Shown in pieces: positions 46,401-56,097 of a stretch of DNA of 64,000 bases. How positions within the stretch are numbered: the first letter of the stretch is position 1; each line of letters opens with the position of its first letter. The stretch is taken from positions 9,664,001 through 9,728,000 of the forward strand of contig OW799233.1 in the NCBI GenBank assembly GCA_941918925.1, given 5' to 3'. Origin of the DNA: Phyto melanocephala (lineage: Eukaryota > Arthropoda > Insecta > Diptera > Rhinophoridae). The notes under the pieces were generated by a model that saw only the letters and a program-made list of their open reading frames with translations, made no database searches and was not told where the DNA came from. Made by a program: the position numbers and the translations under genes.

Positions 46401-48182
46401 TACTTGTTCTATTAAAGTGCAAATGAAAACCATACTTCTATGTATGTTCACATGCTTGTGCCCAATTTTTTTATGTAGGGTACAATGAACTATAACAATT
46501 AAAAGAGATGGAAGCGTGACACGATATTTTTTAAATGCAGTGTTCGTGAGTTATATATAATTTTATCAAGAAATTTATTTATAATAACGTCAGTTATTAG
46601 ATTTTTTTTAGCATTTAATATACATATAAGTATTTAAGCTTTAGTTTTGTTCGAACATTAAGTGTTTTCGTGATCATTTCGAGCTCGTGAGTTAATTTTA
46701 AAGTTAATTAAAGCGCGAACATATGCAAAAATTAGAATTCGGTGTAAATAAAACAGAAATTATTTTTTGTATGTGAGCGTGAGTCAAAATAACTAACGCA
46801 GTTTCCTCTAATAGAAACCAAACTCATTTACAACAATAACTTTAATACCGAAAATAAAGACAAAAGAGAGTTAAACACAAACATGTTGATTTTTTGTTTG
46901 TTTTTTCAGATTAAGTATTTACCAACTGGACTTCTTTCACAAAAATTTTAATAAGTAAAAAAACGCGGTGCCTCTGCAAAAGTTTGGTGTGGAATATATA
47001 AGCTAAAATACTATATTAAAATATCATTTAATAAAATTTGCTGGATCGCAACAAGAAATTTGTTGAAACTCTGTGTATATATCGAAAATACCCCAAATAT
47101 GGAGCACTTTTTAAAAAAATATTAAAAATATTTGCAAAACATATATCTAAAAAACATTAATGCAATTATGTAGCCGAATACCTGAAGTTGATGGTTCCAT
47201 TTTAATAAAATTACTTTTAGAACGCTTAATAAGAATTATAAGCACCCAAAATATCTCAATTTTCAGATTTAGTCACGGCACGAAAAATTTTTAAAAATTA
47301 TTTAACTTTGACAGCTCACAGTCGATAGAGTAATTTACTCAAAACAAAAGTTTTTGGCAAATAGTGATGTAGAATTTAATTGCCTTTCACCCAGTACCAC
47401 ACACGAATGTGTTGTGTGTGTAAATGTGTTTTCGCGTTGGCGAAAATTGGTTTCTATAAAACTAAAAAAAACACTTTGTTAATATTTTATATTTAGAGGC
47501 AAGTCGATTATTTCTTGTAACACTTTACATGCTTAAATTTTTAAATGCAATAAATTTTTTTTTTTTAAATATATATCGACGGCTGCAAATAGAAACGTCC
47601 TAACGCGCATTTTTAGGGAATTAATTTTTTTAATGGACTCTAATACATATCCCACAAATACACCTCGACACAAGAAATTAATGCAATTCCATCAAAAATA
47701 GCCATTAAAAGAAGCAATTTTACAAAAGAAATTATATAATATAAATAGTTGAAATTTAATTTACTTGATAGTATTCGTATTAATAATAAATTTATTTATT
47801 TTTTGTTGGTTTTTTTTTTTTCATTTGTACCTTTAACAATGCAGGAATTAAAAGACATTTCAACTTTGGTACGAAAACATTGGCGTTGCGGTTACGTAGA
47901 GTGTTCAGCACAGTAAGTATTCTACATCATCCTAATACTACTTTCATTGCCAAAATATATAATTTTTGAATCTATAAATCTATTAATAGCAGACATAATT
48001 AAAAAAAGAAATGTTTTATTTGCTTTTTCTTTCAACGTTTTTGTTAACGTTTGCAAATTAGATACAATTATAAAATTGGTGACGTTTTTCGTGAACTAAT
48101 GGGTTGTACCAGTAGTGGCGGTGTCATTGGCACTGAATTTTCACAATCAAATAGAAATAAAGGACGTTGTACAATACTTTAG
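33617..48182 (+). CDS. Rasl10: RASL10-family Ras-like small GTPase, six coding exons
   Basis: A Ras-like GTP-binding protein. Exons: 33617-33871 (with an in-frame TAG at 33767), 39182-39304, 43165-43278, 45362-45475, 47845-47912 and 48062-48182. All introns are GT-AG (5310, 3860, 2083, 2369 and 149 bp), phase 0 except the last. Counting from the codon after the TAG, the product is 213 aa, close to vertebrate RASL10A/B. Motifs: P-loop GATGVGKT (23-30); a switch-II segment VIDVPPQ lacking the usual DxxGQ; VHAYVLVFDM; G4 NKYD (138-141); VRKHWRCGYVECSA with the G5-like SA; C-terminal CTIL (210-213), a CaaX box whose leucine predicts geranylgeranylation and membrane attachment. HAYVLVFD, the WRCGYVECSA block and DVPP are what I recognise as RASL10-like. 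The cellular role is not known from sequence. The start is uncertain because of the TAG. Confidence 0.88.
34315..34680 (+). repeat. Dispersed repeat, copy A (hAT-MITE-like ends inside)
   Basis: Shares an ordered series of blocks with 35290-35690 and 53690-54040: AGTGAAATTA, GCCCAGCTGAT, TTAATGCAGGGATGGAAAA, ACTTTTTTGATAAT and GCCGTTGAATATAT. CAGGGATGGAAA near the left of each copy and TTTTCCATCCCTG near the right of copy B look like hAT-type termini. No target duplication was verified. Confidence 0.55.
35290..35690 (+). repeat. Dispersed repeat, copy B
   Basis: Direct-orientation relative of the repeat 1 kb upstream. It retains CAGGGAAGGGAAAT at about 35376 and the inverted partner CTTTTCCATCCCTG near 35562, and ends with ATATCGCCGTTGCATATACC. 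Confidence 0.55.
36111..37730 (+). repeat. HINE-like element in intron 1, split by a Helitron
   Basis: 5' end TTTTATACCCTTCACACAG; 3' end GTGAAGGGTATATAAG, the hairpin ATTCGGC-ACG-GCCGAAT (37695-37711), then CGCTCTTACTTGTTT. It includes the ATTTTCATTTCCGACC, CCTGTCCGTGTG and ACATACATACA segments in family order. A non-autonomous Helitron at 36624-37504 interrupts its poly-T/A core. Confidence 0.7.
36624..37504 (-). mobile_element. Non-autonomous Helitron-like element with 121-bp tandem units
   Basis: On the minus strand it begins TCTATATATATAAAAGTG and ends GGGTTTGGCTAG, lying exactly between A (36623) and T (37505): the TC...CTAG ends and A/T target of Helitrons. The interior has six units of about 121 bp, each with ATGGGCGTGGC...GCCCACTTTT; successive GGGCGT boxes are at 36730, 36851, 36973, 37095, 37215 and 37338. 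A CA tract lies near the 5' end. It has no coding capacity. Confidence 0.75.
38115..38590 (+). pseudogene. Mariner C-terminal fragment in intron 1
   Basis: Starts CAGGGTGTCG after a TA and ends near GGGACACGCT, a short inverted pair. The plus strand reads FQ-DEAICHTSREIMNILKG (second-aspartate motif, with a stop), then a decayed WxPRS and FLxF region. All frames are broken. Confidence 0.6.
39182..39304 (+). CDS. Rasl10: Ras-like gene exon 2
   Basis: 41 codons, phase 0 on both sides; acceptor TTTTTGTAG, donor CAG/GTAAAT. Encodes QFFYHDFPKTHQTTTRRKVY through to MVIDVPPQ: the effector-loop/switch I region (TTTRR) and the atypical switch II in which DVPPQ replaces DTAGQ. Confidence 0.88.
39518..39813 (+). 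mobile_element. Short Lep1-like non-autonomous Helitron in intron 2
   Basis: Begins TCCTACTAATATAATAAATG and ends GTCGCGGGCACAAGCTAG. It is flanked by A on the left (39517) and T on the right (39814). These termini, with CTAG at the end and a short imperfect hairpin (GAC-AAA-GTC) just before it, are those of the widespread insect Lep1-type Helitrons. 296 bp, noncoding. Confidence 0.8.
39992..42550 (-). repeat. HINE-like element, reverse orientation, split by a Helitron
   Basis: The left end AACAAGTAACAGAGC, GGCCGTATCGATTCTG is the decayed reverse-complemented 3' hairpin end. The right end AGCCTTGGCACTACAGGTGAAG is the reverse complement of the family 5' end. Between them are the GAAAATATATACTTTATGG box and the core seen at 6228-7200. 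A Helitron occupies 40567-41777. Confidence 0.6.
40567..41777 (-). mobile_element. Non-autonomous Helitron-like element with tandem 121-bp units, second copy
   Basis: Same family as 36624-37504, same orientation. CTAG at 40567-40570 follows an A (40566); the TC end lies at 41776-41777. GGGCGT boxes start at 40665, 40787 and 40908 (122- and 121-bp steps). A three-unit block is itself repeated 364 bp further on. Host T next to the 5' tip is not preserved. Confidence 0.7.
42556..42640. repeat. Fragment of the 128-245 foldback MITE
   Basis: Matches TTTGACAGACGTTGTACAG and AAGCCTTCAATC of the spacer and right arm. Confidence 0.5.
43165..43278 (+). CDS. Rasl10: Ras-like gene exon 3
   Basis: 38 codons, phase 0; acceptor TTTAACAG, donor CGG/GTAAGT. 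Encodes KRFPADNFAEWNN and LRTVHAYVLVFDMGNLETFR, the beta-4 strand region in which HAYVLVFD is characteristic of RASL10. Confidence 0.88.
43570..43860 (-). pseudogene. Tc1/mariner-type DDE transposase C-terminal fragment in intron 3
   Basis: The minus strand reads LEWYSKNNIIFVAREANPP, then NCPELRPVERY and AIVKKELKNTGK, with stops at two points. PPNxPELRPxExYWAxxK is the third-acid (E) motif of insect Tc1-like DDE transposases, different from the DD41D copies elsewhere in the window. Upstream (to about 43900) a decayed LASCQY corresponds to the DxASxH motif. Confidence 0.65.
43985..44180 (+). repeat. Unclassified dispersed repeat, copy 1
   Basis: Shares an ordered run of blocks with 49815-50010: CAGTATCTTTACTAATGG, CCTCGTACTTAAAG, CACACATTAAGTGTAAATGC and CTTAGCCTAGCGA. 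No recognised protein or ends. Confidence 0.6.
44301..44860 (+). pseudogene. Internally deleted DD41D-like mariner in intron 3
   Basis: Reads MVVYTLEQRREILRHYFGR from 44415 (first HTH), then after a deletion KIIFLDEAHFDLSGYVNKQN (first catalytic aspartate), VTVWCGFWSRGIIGPFFFEN and QQDGARCHT (second aspartate) near 44770. Stops and frame shifts interrupt it, and the third-aspartate end is missing. Short inverted ends GGTCCGC and GCGGACC may be its termini. Confidence 0.65.
45362..45475 (+). CDS. Rasl10: Ras-like gene exon 4
   Basis: 38 codons, phase 0; acceptor CTTTACAG, donor CAG/GTAAAT. Encodes YCRSMRDQILDSF and DFSIIVVGNKYD, which carries the guanine-specificity motif NKxD. Confidence 0.9.
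45476..47844 (+). other. Intron 4
   Basis: 2369 bp, AT-rich, no repeat element or nested gene recognised. Confidence 0.7.
47845..47912 (+). CDS. Rasl10: Ras-like gene exon 5
   Basis: 68 bp ending in phase 2; acceptor AATGCAG, donor CA/GTAAGT. Encodes ELKDISTLVRKHW, then RCGYVECSA with the G5-like SA pair. The split glutamine codon (CA + A) is completed by exon 6. Confidence 0.9.
48062..48182 (+). CDS. Rasl10: Ras-like gene exon 6 (terminal)
   Basis: Acceptor AAATTAG after a 149-bp intron. Encodes YNYKIGDVFRELMG, a Ser/Gly-rich linker and a basic tail ending in GRCTIL before TAG at 48180-48182. The terminal CTIL is a CaaX prenylation box. Confidence 0.92.
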
Positions 48183-48242
48183 CAATTTCTGCATAAGTTT
48201 TTTTAAGTGCATCTCAATATTATAAATATTTTAGCAATTTTT

Positions 48243-48248
48243 AATAAA
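48243..48248 (+). terminator. Candidate polyadenylation signal
   Basis: AATAAA 61 bp after the stop codon. Further AATAAA copies at about 48300-48309 could serve instead. Confidence 0.45.
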
Positions 48249-48461
48249 ACAAAATCAATAATTTTAAGCCAAAGTAAACAAATCATGAAAGTTAGAAGAA
48301 ATAAATAAAAAAAAATTAAATTCGAAAAAACCTAAAAGTGTCAGATGTTTTATAAAAATATAGAAAAAAAAACCTTTAAAAAATAACAAATTTATTTTTA
48401 AGTATTGGAAATGTAGTTAAAATAATTAATTACATACTAATTAGTAATTATTATTATTAAA

Positions 48462-48492
<31 letters not shown>
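48462..48492. repeat. AAT microsatellite
   Basis: About ten AAT triplets downstream of the GTPase gene. Confidence 0.85.
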
Positions 48493-48496
<4 letters not shown>

Positions 48497-49229
48497 TAAT
48501 GTTAATATTAAAAGAAATAAACAATAATTACTTTAGGTAAATACAAACATACACATATACATGAATTAAAATAAAATAAACTTAAATCACAAATTATACA
48601 AGACATACAAACATATACATGTATGAACATACATAAAACATGTTTTGTAAATATTTAATGGTTTTCGAAAAAAATTAAAAAGAAAAACCTTAAATGTTCA
48701 TACTTTGAGTATGAATAATTGAAATAACAATACAAGTATTTAAATCGTTTGACGTTTTTTTAATATATTTAACAGATTTTTTTTTAATTTATCTATTGTT
48801 TTGACCATTTTAATTGTTGAACAATTAATATGGTCGAAATGTTTGTAATTGTACAAACCACAAATTTTGCTACTAATTGGCATGAAAATGTAACTACAAA
48901 CTACAAAATTAAAACTGGCATACAAAGTATTACATTATTTACATATTACGACTATTAACAACATACATACAAACCTACATACAGTCATACACATTTTTGA
49001 AGTAAACGTTTGTATATTAACATTTGAAATGGACAAATAATTGCTTATACTTGCAATTCTCTGTTGTTTTTCTAATTTGCTCTTTTCGACTAAAAGTCGG
49101 TTGCATGAAAATATGATAAATATCATAACTTGATACTACAGCAATTTTTAAAAGTTAAGGTTGCCAGCGTAGACAAAAACTTATGTGTGCTTCATTGTCA
49201 AAAACATTTTTAGGCCGCAATTCTGGTAT

Positions 49230-49613
49230 AATATTTAGGAGAGAAAAGGACAAAGCGAATTACATTTTCAAGACTTCTAAATCAATTGTGTAAAAGCATT
49301 CATTCTAAATGACTTCCTAAATGTGAAATAATTTGTCATAATTGATGTGTTTAAAAATGAATGTAACATCATGCTAAATATCTTAAAGAATTCATGTAAA
49401 CAAACATATTCAACTCATGAAACATCCGATGCTTCTCATCAAATATGCATGAGTTCTATGGACTTACTAAAAAGGAGTGCAGTTCATTAATGTATTCATG
49501 TAAACACATGATCTCCAATGACACGCTAATGTTAAAATCACCTAAATTTAATCACTTCGTCACCAGTTGAACCCCTGCAAATCCACTTCTTTGTCATAGA
49601 TTTTTTTGCTGGG
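49230..49613 (-). repeat. MITE copy, CCCAGCAAA family, inverted
   Basis: The right end reads ATTTTTTTGCTGGG followed by TA (49614-49615). Blocks CATGTAAACACATGATCTCC, GACACGCTAATGTTAAA and ACAAAGCGAATTACATTTT are the reverse complement of 12596-13103. The left boundary is less certain. Confidence 0.6.
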
Positions 49614-49814
49614 TATAAACTGATATTCTCTCCCTGGGGCCTGTTACTTTGGTAAAGTGTCCACTATAGAAAGAAAGTATAGAAGTCCTGAAAGTCGTGC
49701 ATAAAGAGGTTAGGGAGACTTAGATGTTGATTGAGCGCATGAGTCGAGTGAAGGTGGCTTAGGAGCTATATTTATCACACGATAATAGCGAATAAACACA
49801 TACACAATGAGGGC

Positions 49815-50010
49815 ATGAACAGTAATATTAGTATCTTTATTGATTGGACATAAAAAAATCATGAACCTCGTACTTAAAGACGATTGTGTGTTTCACACTG
49901 TGGTAGACTAAGTACCATTGGCAGGCACACATTAAGTGTGGATGCAATGAGGGACCTCAGTCTAGCGATGATTCTATCGATTAGGAAAAACTGTGTGATA
50001 AACCGATTGT
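49815..50010 (+). repeat. Unclassified dispersed repeat, copy 2
   Basis: Direct relative of 43985-44180. An 84-codon open frame crosses it (49884-50138), with GRHTLSVDAMRDLSLAMIL, but it resembles no family I know. Confidence 0.55.
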
Positions 50011-50156
50011 TGCAGTGTAGTTACTGGGGAGCGAAGGAAGTTGAAAAGCGACCCAAAATAGAAATGGTCGCTACAATAATCACCCATCAGATATTTAAAC
50101 CGGTATTGTTTGGTTTTAAAAATATGGAGTGTGTTTAATGCAGTGACCAAAATATT

Positions 50157-51477
50157 GTACATATTCCCATATTCGACGGACCCATGTTTTTTTTAAAAAA
50201 ATCAAAGAAAAAAATAAAAATTTGGCGGTTGGCAATCTTAATCATTTAATTTTTTCCAAGTAGATTTGTTTACATCAATTTTTGAATATGATATCTCTCA
50301 AATGGCCGCCTCTGGCGTTGATGGCGTATTGTGCCCTTTTTGCAGCATTTTCCATCGTTTTCGCCAACATTTCGGCCGGAATAGCGGCTATTTGTTCACG
50401 AATGTTGTCCTTGAGCTCTTCTAAGGTCCTTGGCTTGTTAACGTAAACCTTTGACTTCAAATATCCCCACAAGAAGAAGTCAGGCGGCGTCAAATCGGGC
50501 GAACGCGGTGGCCAGTCCAAATCACCACTTTTCGACATCAAACGGCCCGGAAACAAATTCTTCAGAAAATCGATTGTTATGCGACTTGTGTGCGGTGGAG
50601 CGCCGTCTTGTTGAAACCAGAACTGCCTCATACACTTTCGACGAATAATTGGCATCACAAAATTGGTCATCATGTCGCGATAACGCTCCTGGTTGATGGT
50701 AACAGCATGGCCATTTTCATTTTGGAAGAAAAACGGCCCAATGACCGTTTTCGCACTAACGCCGCACCAAACTGTGACTTTTTCGTCATGAAGAGGCACT
50801 TCTTGAATCTCCTGAGGATTTTCAGTGGCGTAAATATGGCAATTTTGCTTATTTACGGTCCCATTCAATGTGAAATGGGCTTCATCGGACATGATAATTT
50901 TGTTCCAAAATTGCTCGTCATCTTCGGCCATTTCGATGACTCTTTGGGCCCATTCCAATCGACGAGGCTTGTCCACAGGCAACAATCTTTGCGTCAATTG
51001 AATTTTGTACGGGAACAAATGCAAATCAACGCGAATAATCCGTTGTAAAGTGGACCGAGCCATGCCCAACTGCTGAGAACGGCGTTTTTGGGATGTTCTT
51101 GGGGACCTCTCAACACTGGCTCGTACGGCAGCGATATTCTCGGCCGATCGCCTTGGTCGACTTTTATTTGGCCTCTTCGGATTAGAAAGAGCCTCACCAG
51201 TCGAAAATTTTTCGTATAAACGCTTAATGGTGTTCTTAGAAGGCGCACTTCTCACATTTTTTAATATTTTAAAAGCACGTTGAGTTTTCACAATTGACTT
51301 GTTCTGTTGAATGTAAATTTCAACTATTTCAGAGCGCTCGCGTCTCGTGTATTGTTGCATGGTAAAAATCTGCTTGGACTGACGCTTCAAACGCGGTATG
51401 TCATTAAGCGATCTGACATCTCTGTCAAAAGTTATGGCGTTGCCAGATGGGTCCGTCGAATATGGGCAACCCTGTAT
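50157..51477 (-). mobile_element. DD41D (rosa-like) Tc1/mariner element with intact transposase
   Basis: Inverted repeats CCCATATTCGACGGACCCA (50166-50184) and its reverse complement (51448-51466) are perfect over 19 bp. The right tip extends to CAACCCTGTA and the left tip is diverged beyond the 19 bp. About 1.3 kb, the size of a complete mariner. It is the only DD41D copy here with an unbroken transposase gene. Confidence 0.85.
50275..51390 (-). CDS. DD41D mariner transposase, 371 aa, uninterrupted
   Basis: Catalyses cut-and-paste transposition at TA sites. Residues 11-62 form the first HTH (MQQYTRRERSEIVEIYIQQN). A second HTH lies around 80-135 (SAENIAAVRASVER, ARSTLQRIIRVDLHLFPYK). The catalytic core has D169 (IIMSDEAHF), D262 (WFQQDGAPPHT) and D304 (DLTPPDFFLWG), i.e. 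41 residues between the second and third acids, which defines the DD41D/rosa group. It ends GGHLRDIIFKN. The family start is probably Met11 (codon at 51358-51360), because relatives begin MxxYTxEQR; the upstream methionine at 51388-51390 is in frame. Length and catalytic residues are complete, so it may be functional, although the left terminal repeat looks eroded. Confidence 0.9.
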   Translation of the reverse strand: MKRQSKQIFTMQQYTRRERSEIVEIYIQQNKSIVKTQRAFKILKNVRSAPSKNTIKRLYEKFSTGEALSNPKRPNKSRPRRSAENIAAVRASVERSPRTSQKRRSQQLGMARSTLQRIIRVDLHLFPYKIQLTQRLLPVDKPRRLEWAQRVIEMAEDDEQFWNKIIMSDEAHFTLNGTVNKQNCHIYATENPQEIQEVPLHDEKVTVWCGVSAKTVIGPFFFQNENGHAVTINQERYRDMMTNFVMPIIRRKCMRQFWFQQDGAPPHTSRITIDFLKNLFPGRLMSKSGDLDWPPRSPDLTPPDFFLWGYLKSKVYVNKPRTLEELKDNIREQIAAIPAEMLAKTMENAAKRAQYAINARGGHLRDIIFKN

Positions 51478-53689
51478 TCATTAGCTCACAAATTTTATGC
51501 CATTTAATATCTAGAAATAACTTTTGGCATACGAATTCTCGGAATCAAAAAACACCTTTAACAATTATAATTGTCGTCTTTTTGATTTATTTTAATGAAT
51601 ATGAAAACGAAGCAGCTAATTCTCTTTTGGGTGCTAATTGTCTTTACTTTTTTTAGTTTGACACCTGTTATGTCATATCAGATAGTTTGAACAAAAAGCA
51701 CCAAAAGCGCCACAAAATATGGAAAATAGCGTGGCAAAATATCCAGTTTAAAAAAAGGTGTTCGAGAAAAGATATCGAGACAAAAGAATCGTCATAAAAT
51801 ATCCGAAAAGCGTCAAAATTACAACACTGCACATTAGGGGTACAACCAAAATAAGGCTCTATCACCACGCTGTAGCCGATGTTGTGCTGAAACCAAAAAA
51901 TTTTTCCTCAGGTCATTTCGGAATAAAACGTTCCGCGTCGAAGCCGATTTCTGAAAGCCCTTAAAGATTTTATTATTATTTTTTAAAAATTTTTTATTTT
52001 ATAATTATTTAACTATTTACATTTCTCAATGGAATTATTTATATGATTATAATCAAAATCACAATCTAAAAATGAATTTATAAAGAAAATATATTTATTT
52101 TTTTAGAACTTACTGATTCCAAAATTAATTGCATTTGACGCGGAACCTTTTTGAACGATATCGAAAATCTAAAGATGCAGTTCTTATTGTTTTTTATGCA
52201 CTACATGGTGGGGATAGGGCCATTTAGATATTTTCAAAAATTTTAAAAAAGTTGTCTCCCTACTGCACATAACATGCAATTTGAGCGTTATTAGAACCGT
52301 TTTTCTCTGATTAATTTCAATTCAAGATTCTATAAAAATTTCCCCTTATTTCTGTGATCTCTAAAGAAATAGTTTAAATTTTTGCCTTAGAAAGTCAATG
52401 ACTCTGCAGTATCCTTCATTATTCAAATTTTAATTTAATCAAACTACTCTGTGCATTAAAGATCTTAAAAATAATTGAGTAGTAATCACAAATAATAGCG
52501 AACTGTAAATGACCATGATCATTTAAGAATTTGACAAAATATTTCTTCACATAAAATTAATAAATTTTTTGACTTTTCATCACAAACTTATAAACAATAA
52601 TAATACAAAATACATAAATGAAATCCCACCATTATTTACAATATTAAATAAAATAAATTTTTGTGGTTCTTTTTTTAAATAAAAAAAAAATAAATAAAAC
52701 GGTAAAATTTAAAAAAATGTATAAATAAAAATTAAAACTAACAAATATTTAAGCATAATTTATTATAGACACAAACATAAACAAATAAGTAGTAAAAAAT
52801 TAATTCAAAGTTGTGATCGTTTGAAATTCATATAATATAATTCATAGGGTTTATATAAAAGTTTTATTCACTTTAGAGTGTGAGATAAAATAAACGTGTT
52901 TACTATGTTCAACATAATGTCTGGTCAAAACCAACAAGCTATCGATAACAGACCACACAAAAACAAATATGATTGAAGTAAAAGTTGTAAAAATGAATAC
53001 AACAACTGCTTACACTGCCATCGAATTGATGGTTGAAGCAAAAAAATTGTAACAAAAAAAAATTAAAAATAAAAAAAATTAAAAATAGAACAACAACAGA
53101 AAAAGACTTTAGTGGTAAATATCGTTCTAACGCAGCAATGTTAGGAAATCTGAATACAATAATCGTTTGATTATCGAATTCAATTTCCTAACAGCTGGTG
53201 AGTTAAATAGATGAGATATACAGCCAACACTAAGTTACCAATCATAGAGTGCTGATGAGAAATCATACTTGATTTCACAAATCTCAGTAATTCAATAATA
53301 CAAATTAAGAAATTTAGTTATTATTTAACATAGAAAGGAAATCAAATCAAAAATATTTAAATGTCTAAGCCATAACTCCTAAATAACGCACAAAACACCC
53401 CTGTTATTAACAATAATCATTAAGAAACTGTAATTCAAAACATAACAATATAAAATGAATTTAAATATTATAGAAGAAAATTTAAGTAAAATAACAACAA
53501 CCATTACAAAAACAATATAAAAGGTTGATAAATTATATAACCATAGAATAGTAAATAGAAATATACACATGAACAGCAAGGTGGGTTGATGGGCCACAAA
53601 CTTATTTGCTCACATGTTTTAAAAAATATTCGACCCGTCTTATTACAATACATTTCATCGAACACAGCAAGGCATATTTATATAGGTAA
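51478..53689. other. Noncoding AT-rich stretch
   Basis: No gene recognised. A small frame around 51758-51964 is lysine/serine-rich and without family resemblance. Confidence 0.5.
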
Positions 53690-54040
53690 CCTAATCGTTA
53701 CAGCTAATAGGCAAGCCTAATGACAAAATTTTTTGAATTCACTTTGATTTCTCTTTGAATAATGCAGGGATGGAAAATTAGTTTTTCGTTTTGGTAATAA
53801 ACACTTAACAATTAATAACAAATGTACTAAATTTATTTATGTTTACGGTTTTTATAAACTCTAATATGGGTTTCACAAAAAAATATCCTCTTTTTAATAA
53901 AATTTTATTCAAATAAACTAGTCATAAAAACTCTTCTATCCGTGATATATGAATTCGCCTTGACAAAACCCTTTTAAAAAAAGCTGCTTTGTTGCAGCTT
54001 TTCGTCGTTGCAGTAATATAATGGATAAATATACTTTGGT
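53690..54040 (+). repeat. Dispersed repeat, copy C
   Basis: Third copy of the repeat at 34315 and 35290: GAATAATGCAGGGATGGAAA, GTACTAAATTTATTTATG, ATTCGCCTTGACA and CGTCGTTGCAGTAATA in the same order. Confidence 0.55.
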
Positions 54041-56097
54041 ACACAGTATATATATTTTTTCTGTAAAAATATTCTAACATTAAAGCACATCATTAGGATT
54101 ATTCCTCACTCTGAACATATTAAGTCATTTGGATATTACTTAATTAATTTGATGATTTGTCATAAGCAGTAGAAATCATTCGTTTTCTCATTTACGATAA
54201 CAAAATCATGGACAAGCTCAAGTTTGCAAATAGTTCACAGTGAATTTAAACATTGCATAGTCTCACTGTGTGTTAGAGAAATAAGCTTTATAAAGCCAAG
54301 GAATGACATACGCACTTCTAAATAATATTACTATTAATCACCAAAAAATCAGCTGAGTTACTGGCAAAAAATTCGACTGCTTCTGGTTACTACAAAAATG
54401 AATATAATTTTTTTATCTCAATTTTCCATACTTTCAGGTCACTTATCCGGTTTATACTGTATTCACAAGGTCTCCTAACATGTCATATTGTCATAATGTT
54501 CCAGAATTTCACAAAAGCTTAAAAAAATTGTTGTTGCTTTTCAAGAAAAAGCGGTTCTAAGATAACACTACTGTTTATGGCATGTTTATTGTGCTGTCGT
54601 TACTATTCAGATACCTGCTGCGATCGCCTTAGAATCTGATAAGACGAGCGAGCTGTCTGTAATAATTAGAAGCCGCCGCCTCCGATATCCGTTAAAAGAT
54701 CTATTATAAAAAATTTAACAAAATCGGCAATTTAAATTTGATATCTCACGCTTAGTTATGAAGGGTCGTTCACAACAGTCATATTCTTTTAATGTTTTTA
54801 TTTTAAAACATTTAAATTTAGGACACCTTGTAAATACTGTGAGTATATTTTTATAATTATTACAAAATAGACATTTTGATGTATAAACGATGAGCAACTT
54901 ACCATTTCTGGATAGGTGAATTCACTGAAATAAGTATTTATTTAAAAAAATTTTATGTGCAATAACATTGCCACTTCTTTTCTTTTTTGTTAAAAAAATA
55001 CAGTGATACTTAAGAATTCCTCAGAGAATTAAAAATGCTAAAAAAAACAAAAGTCGAAGCAGATAGTAGTCGCTATATGCCTCAATTAAAATTTCAAAAT
55101 ATTTGCCTTAATCACAACATACCGTAGGAGCTGTATATTAAAATAAATTTACTATAACCTATAAAACAAATACTATAGTAATCACTTACCCATCTCTGAT
55201 ATATTTAAACGATATTCTAATATGATACAAGAAGCTCGCATCTTCAAAATACATAAAAAATGGGCAATTTGTTTTTATACAAAACGCTAAACTATTACCA
55301 TATAATTGTACTTTTCTTTCAGGTACATATGTCAGAGACGGAAATGTAACATTTCGTCCGATTATAAAATTATTAATAATTAAAAAATTTAAAATGATTA
55401 AAACTTATTTTTTGTATTAAAATTGTTTCGAACTTATATTAACAATGCTGCTCTTTGAAAATTTTGTCTTATTTTGCCTTGCTTCCATTTCACAATTTTG
55501 TTTCCATCTAAGTAGATGATAAGTCTACTGTAGTTTAGGATTTTGGTGCTGCCATCTTTCGTTGCCTAAACACATCGTCCCCATATGATTGTGTAATGAT
55601 GAAGCGTCTCCAGTTGTTAAATTTTGTCTATTATTTCTTTTTAAGTTTTTGGTGATATAGTCAACAAATTTCTTTACTTTTTACACTTAAAAAAATAACA
55701 GAAAAAAATAGAAAAATTTGACGTTAAAATATTTTAGATGTTAAATTGTAGTTAACTTTCACATTAAAAATAATATTTTAATTTAATGAGGTAAGAATTA
55801 CCAAAAGTATAGACCAGAATTATTTAAATTAATACCTGCTTCTGATGTCGCCATATGGTCTCATAAGAACTATCTAGTCAATAGTTTAAACATCACTACT
55901 GGATTTTTAATGACAAGCAAATGTTTCATTTCTTTAGCAAAGAACATTGTATGAGGTATAATTGGTCAGTACGACTAGTGACAGAGTTAACAGCTTATCA
56001 GTACTGTTTTACTATAGACATTTCCTATAGGGTTATTTAATGGTGTAACTTACATAAATAAATATGTTTTACATATGTGTTGGTAGGAAATTCTGAC
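54041..56097. other. Noncoding AT-rich stretch
   Basis: No gene recognised. 55180-55360 has weak similarity to the dispersed repeat (CCATCTCTGATATATT, GTCAGAGACGGAAATG). Confidence 0.45.

Noticed and set aside
50590..51048. 152-codon plus-strand frame
   Set aside because: Antisense shadow of the mariner transposase gene.
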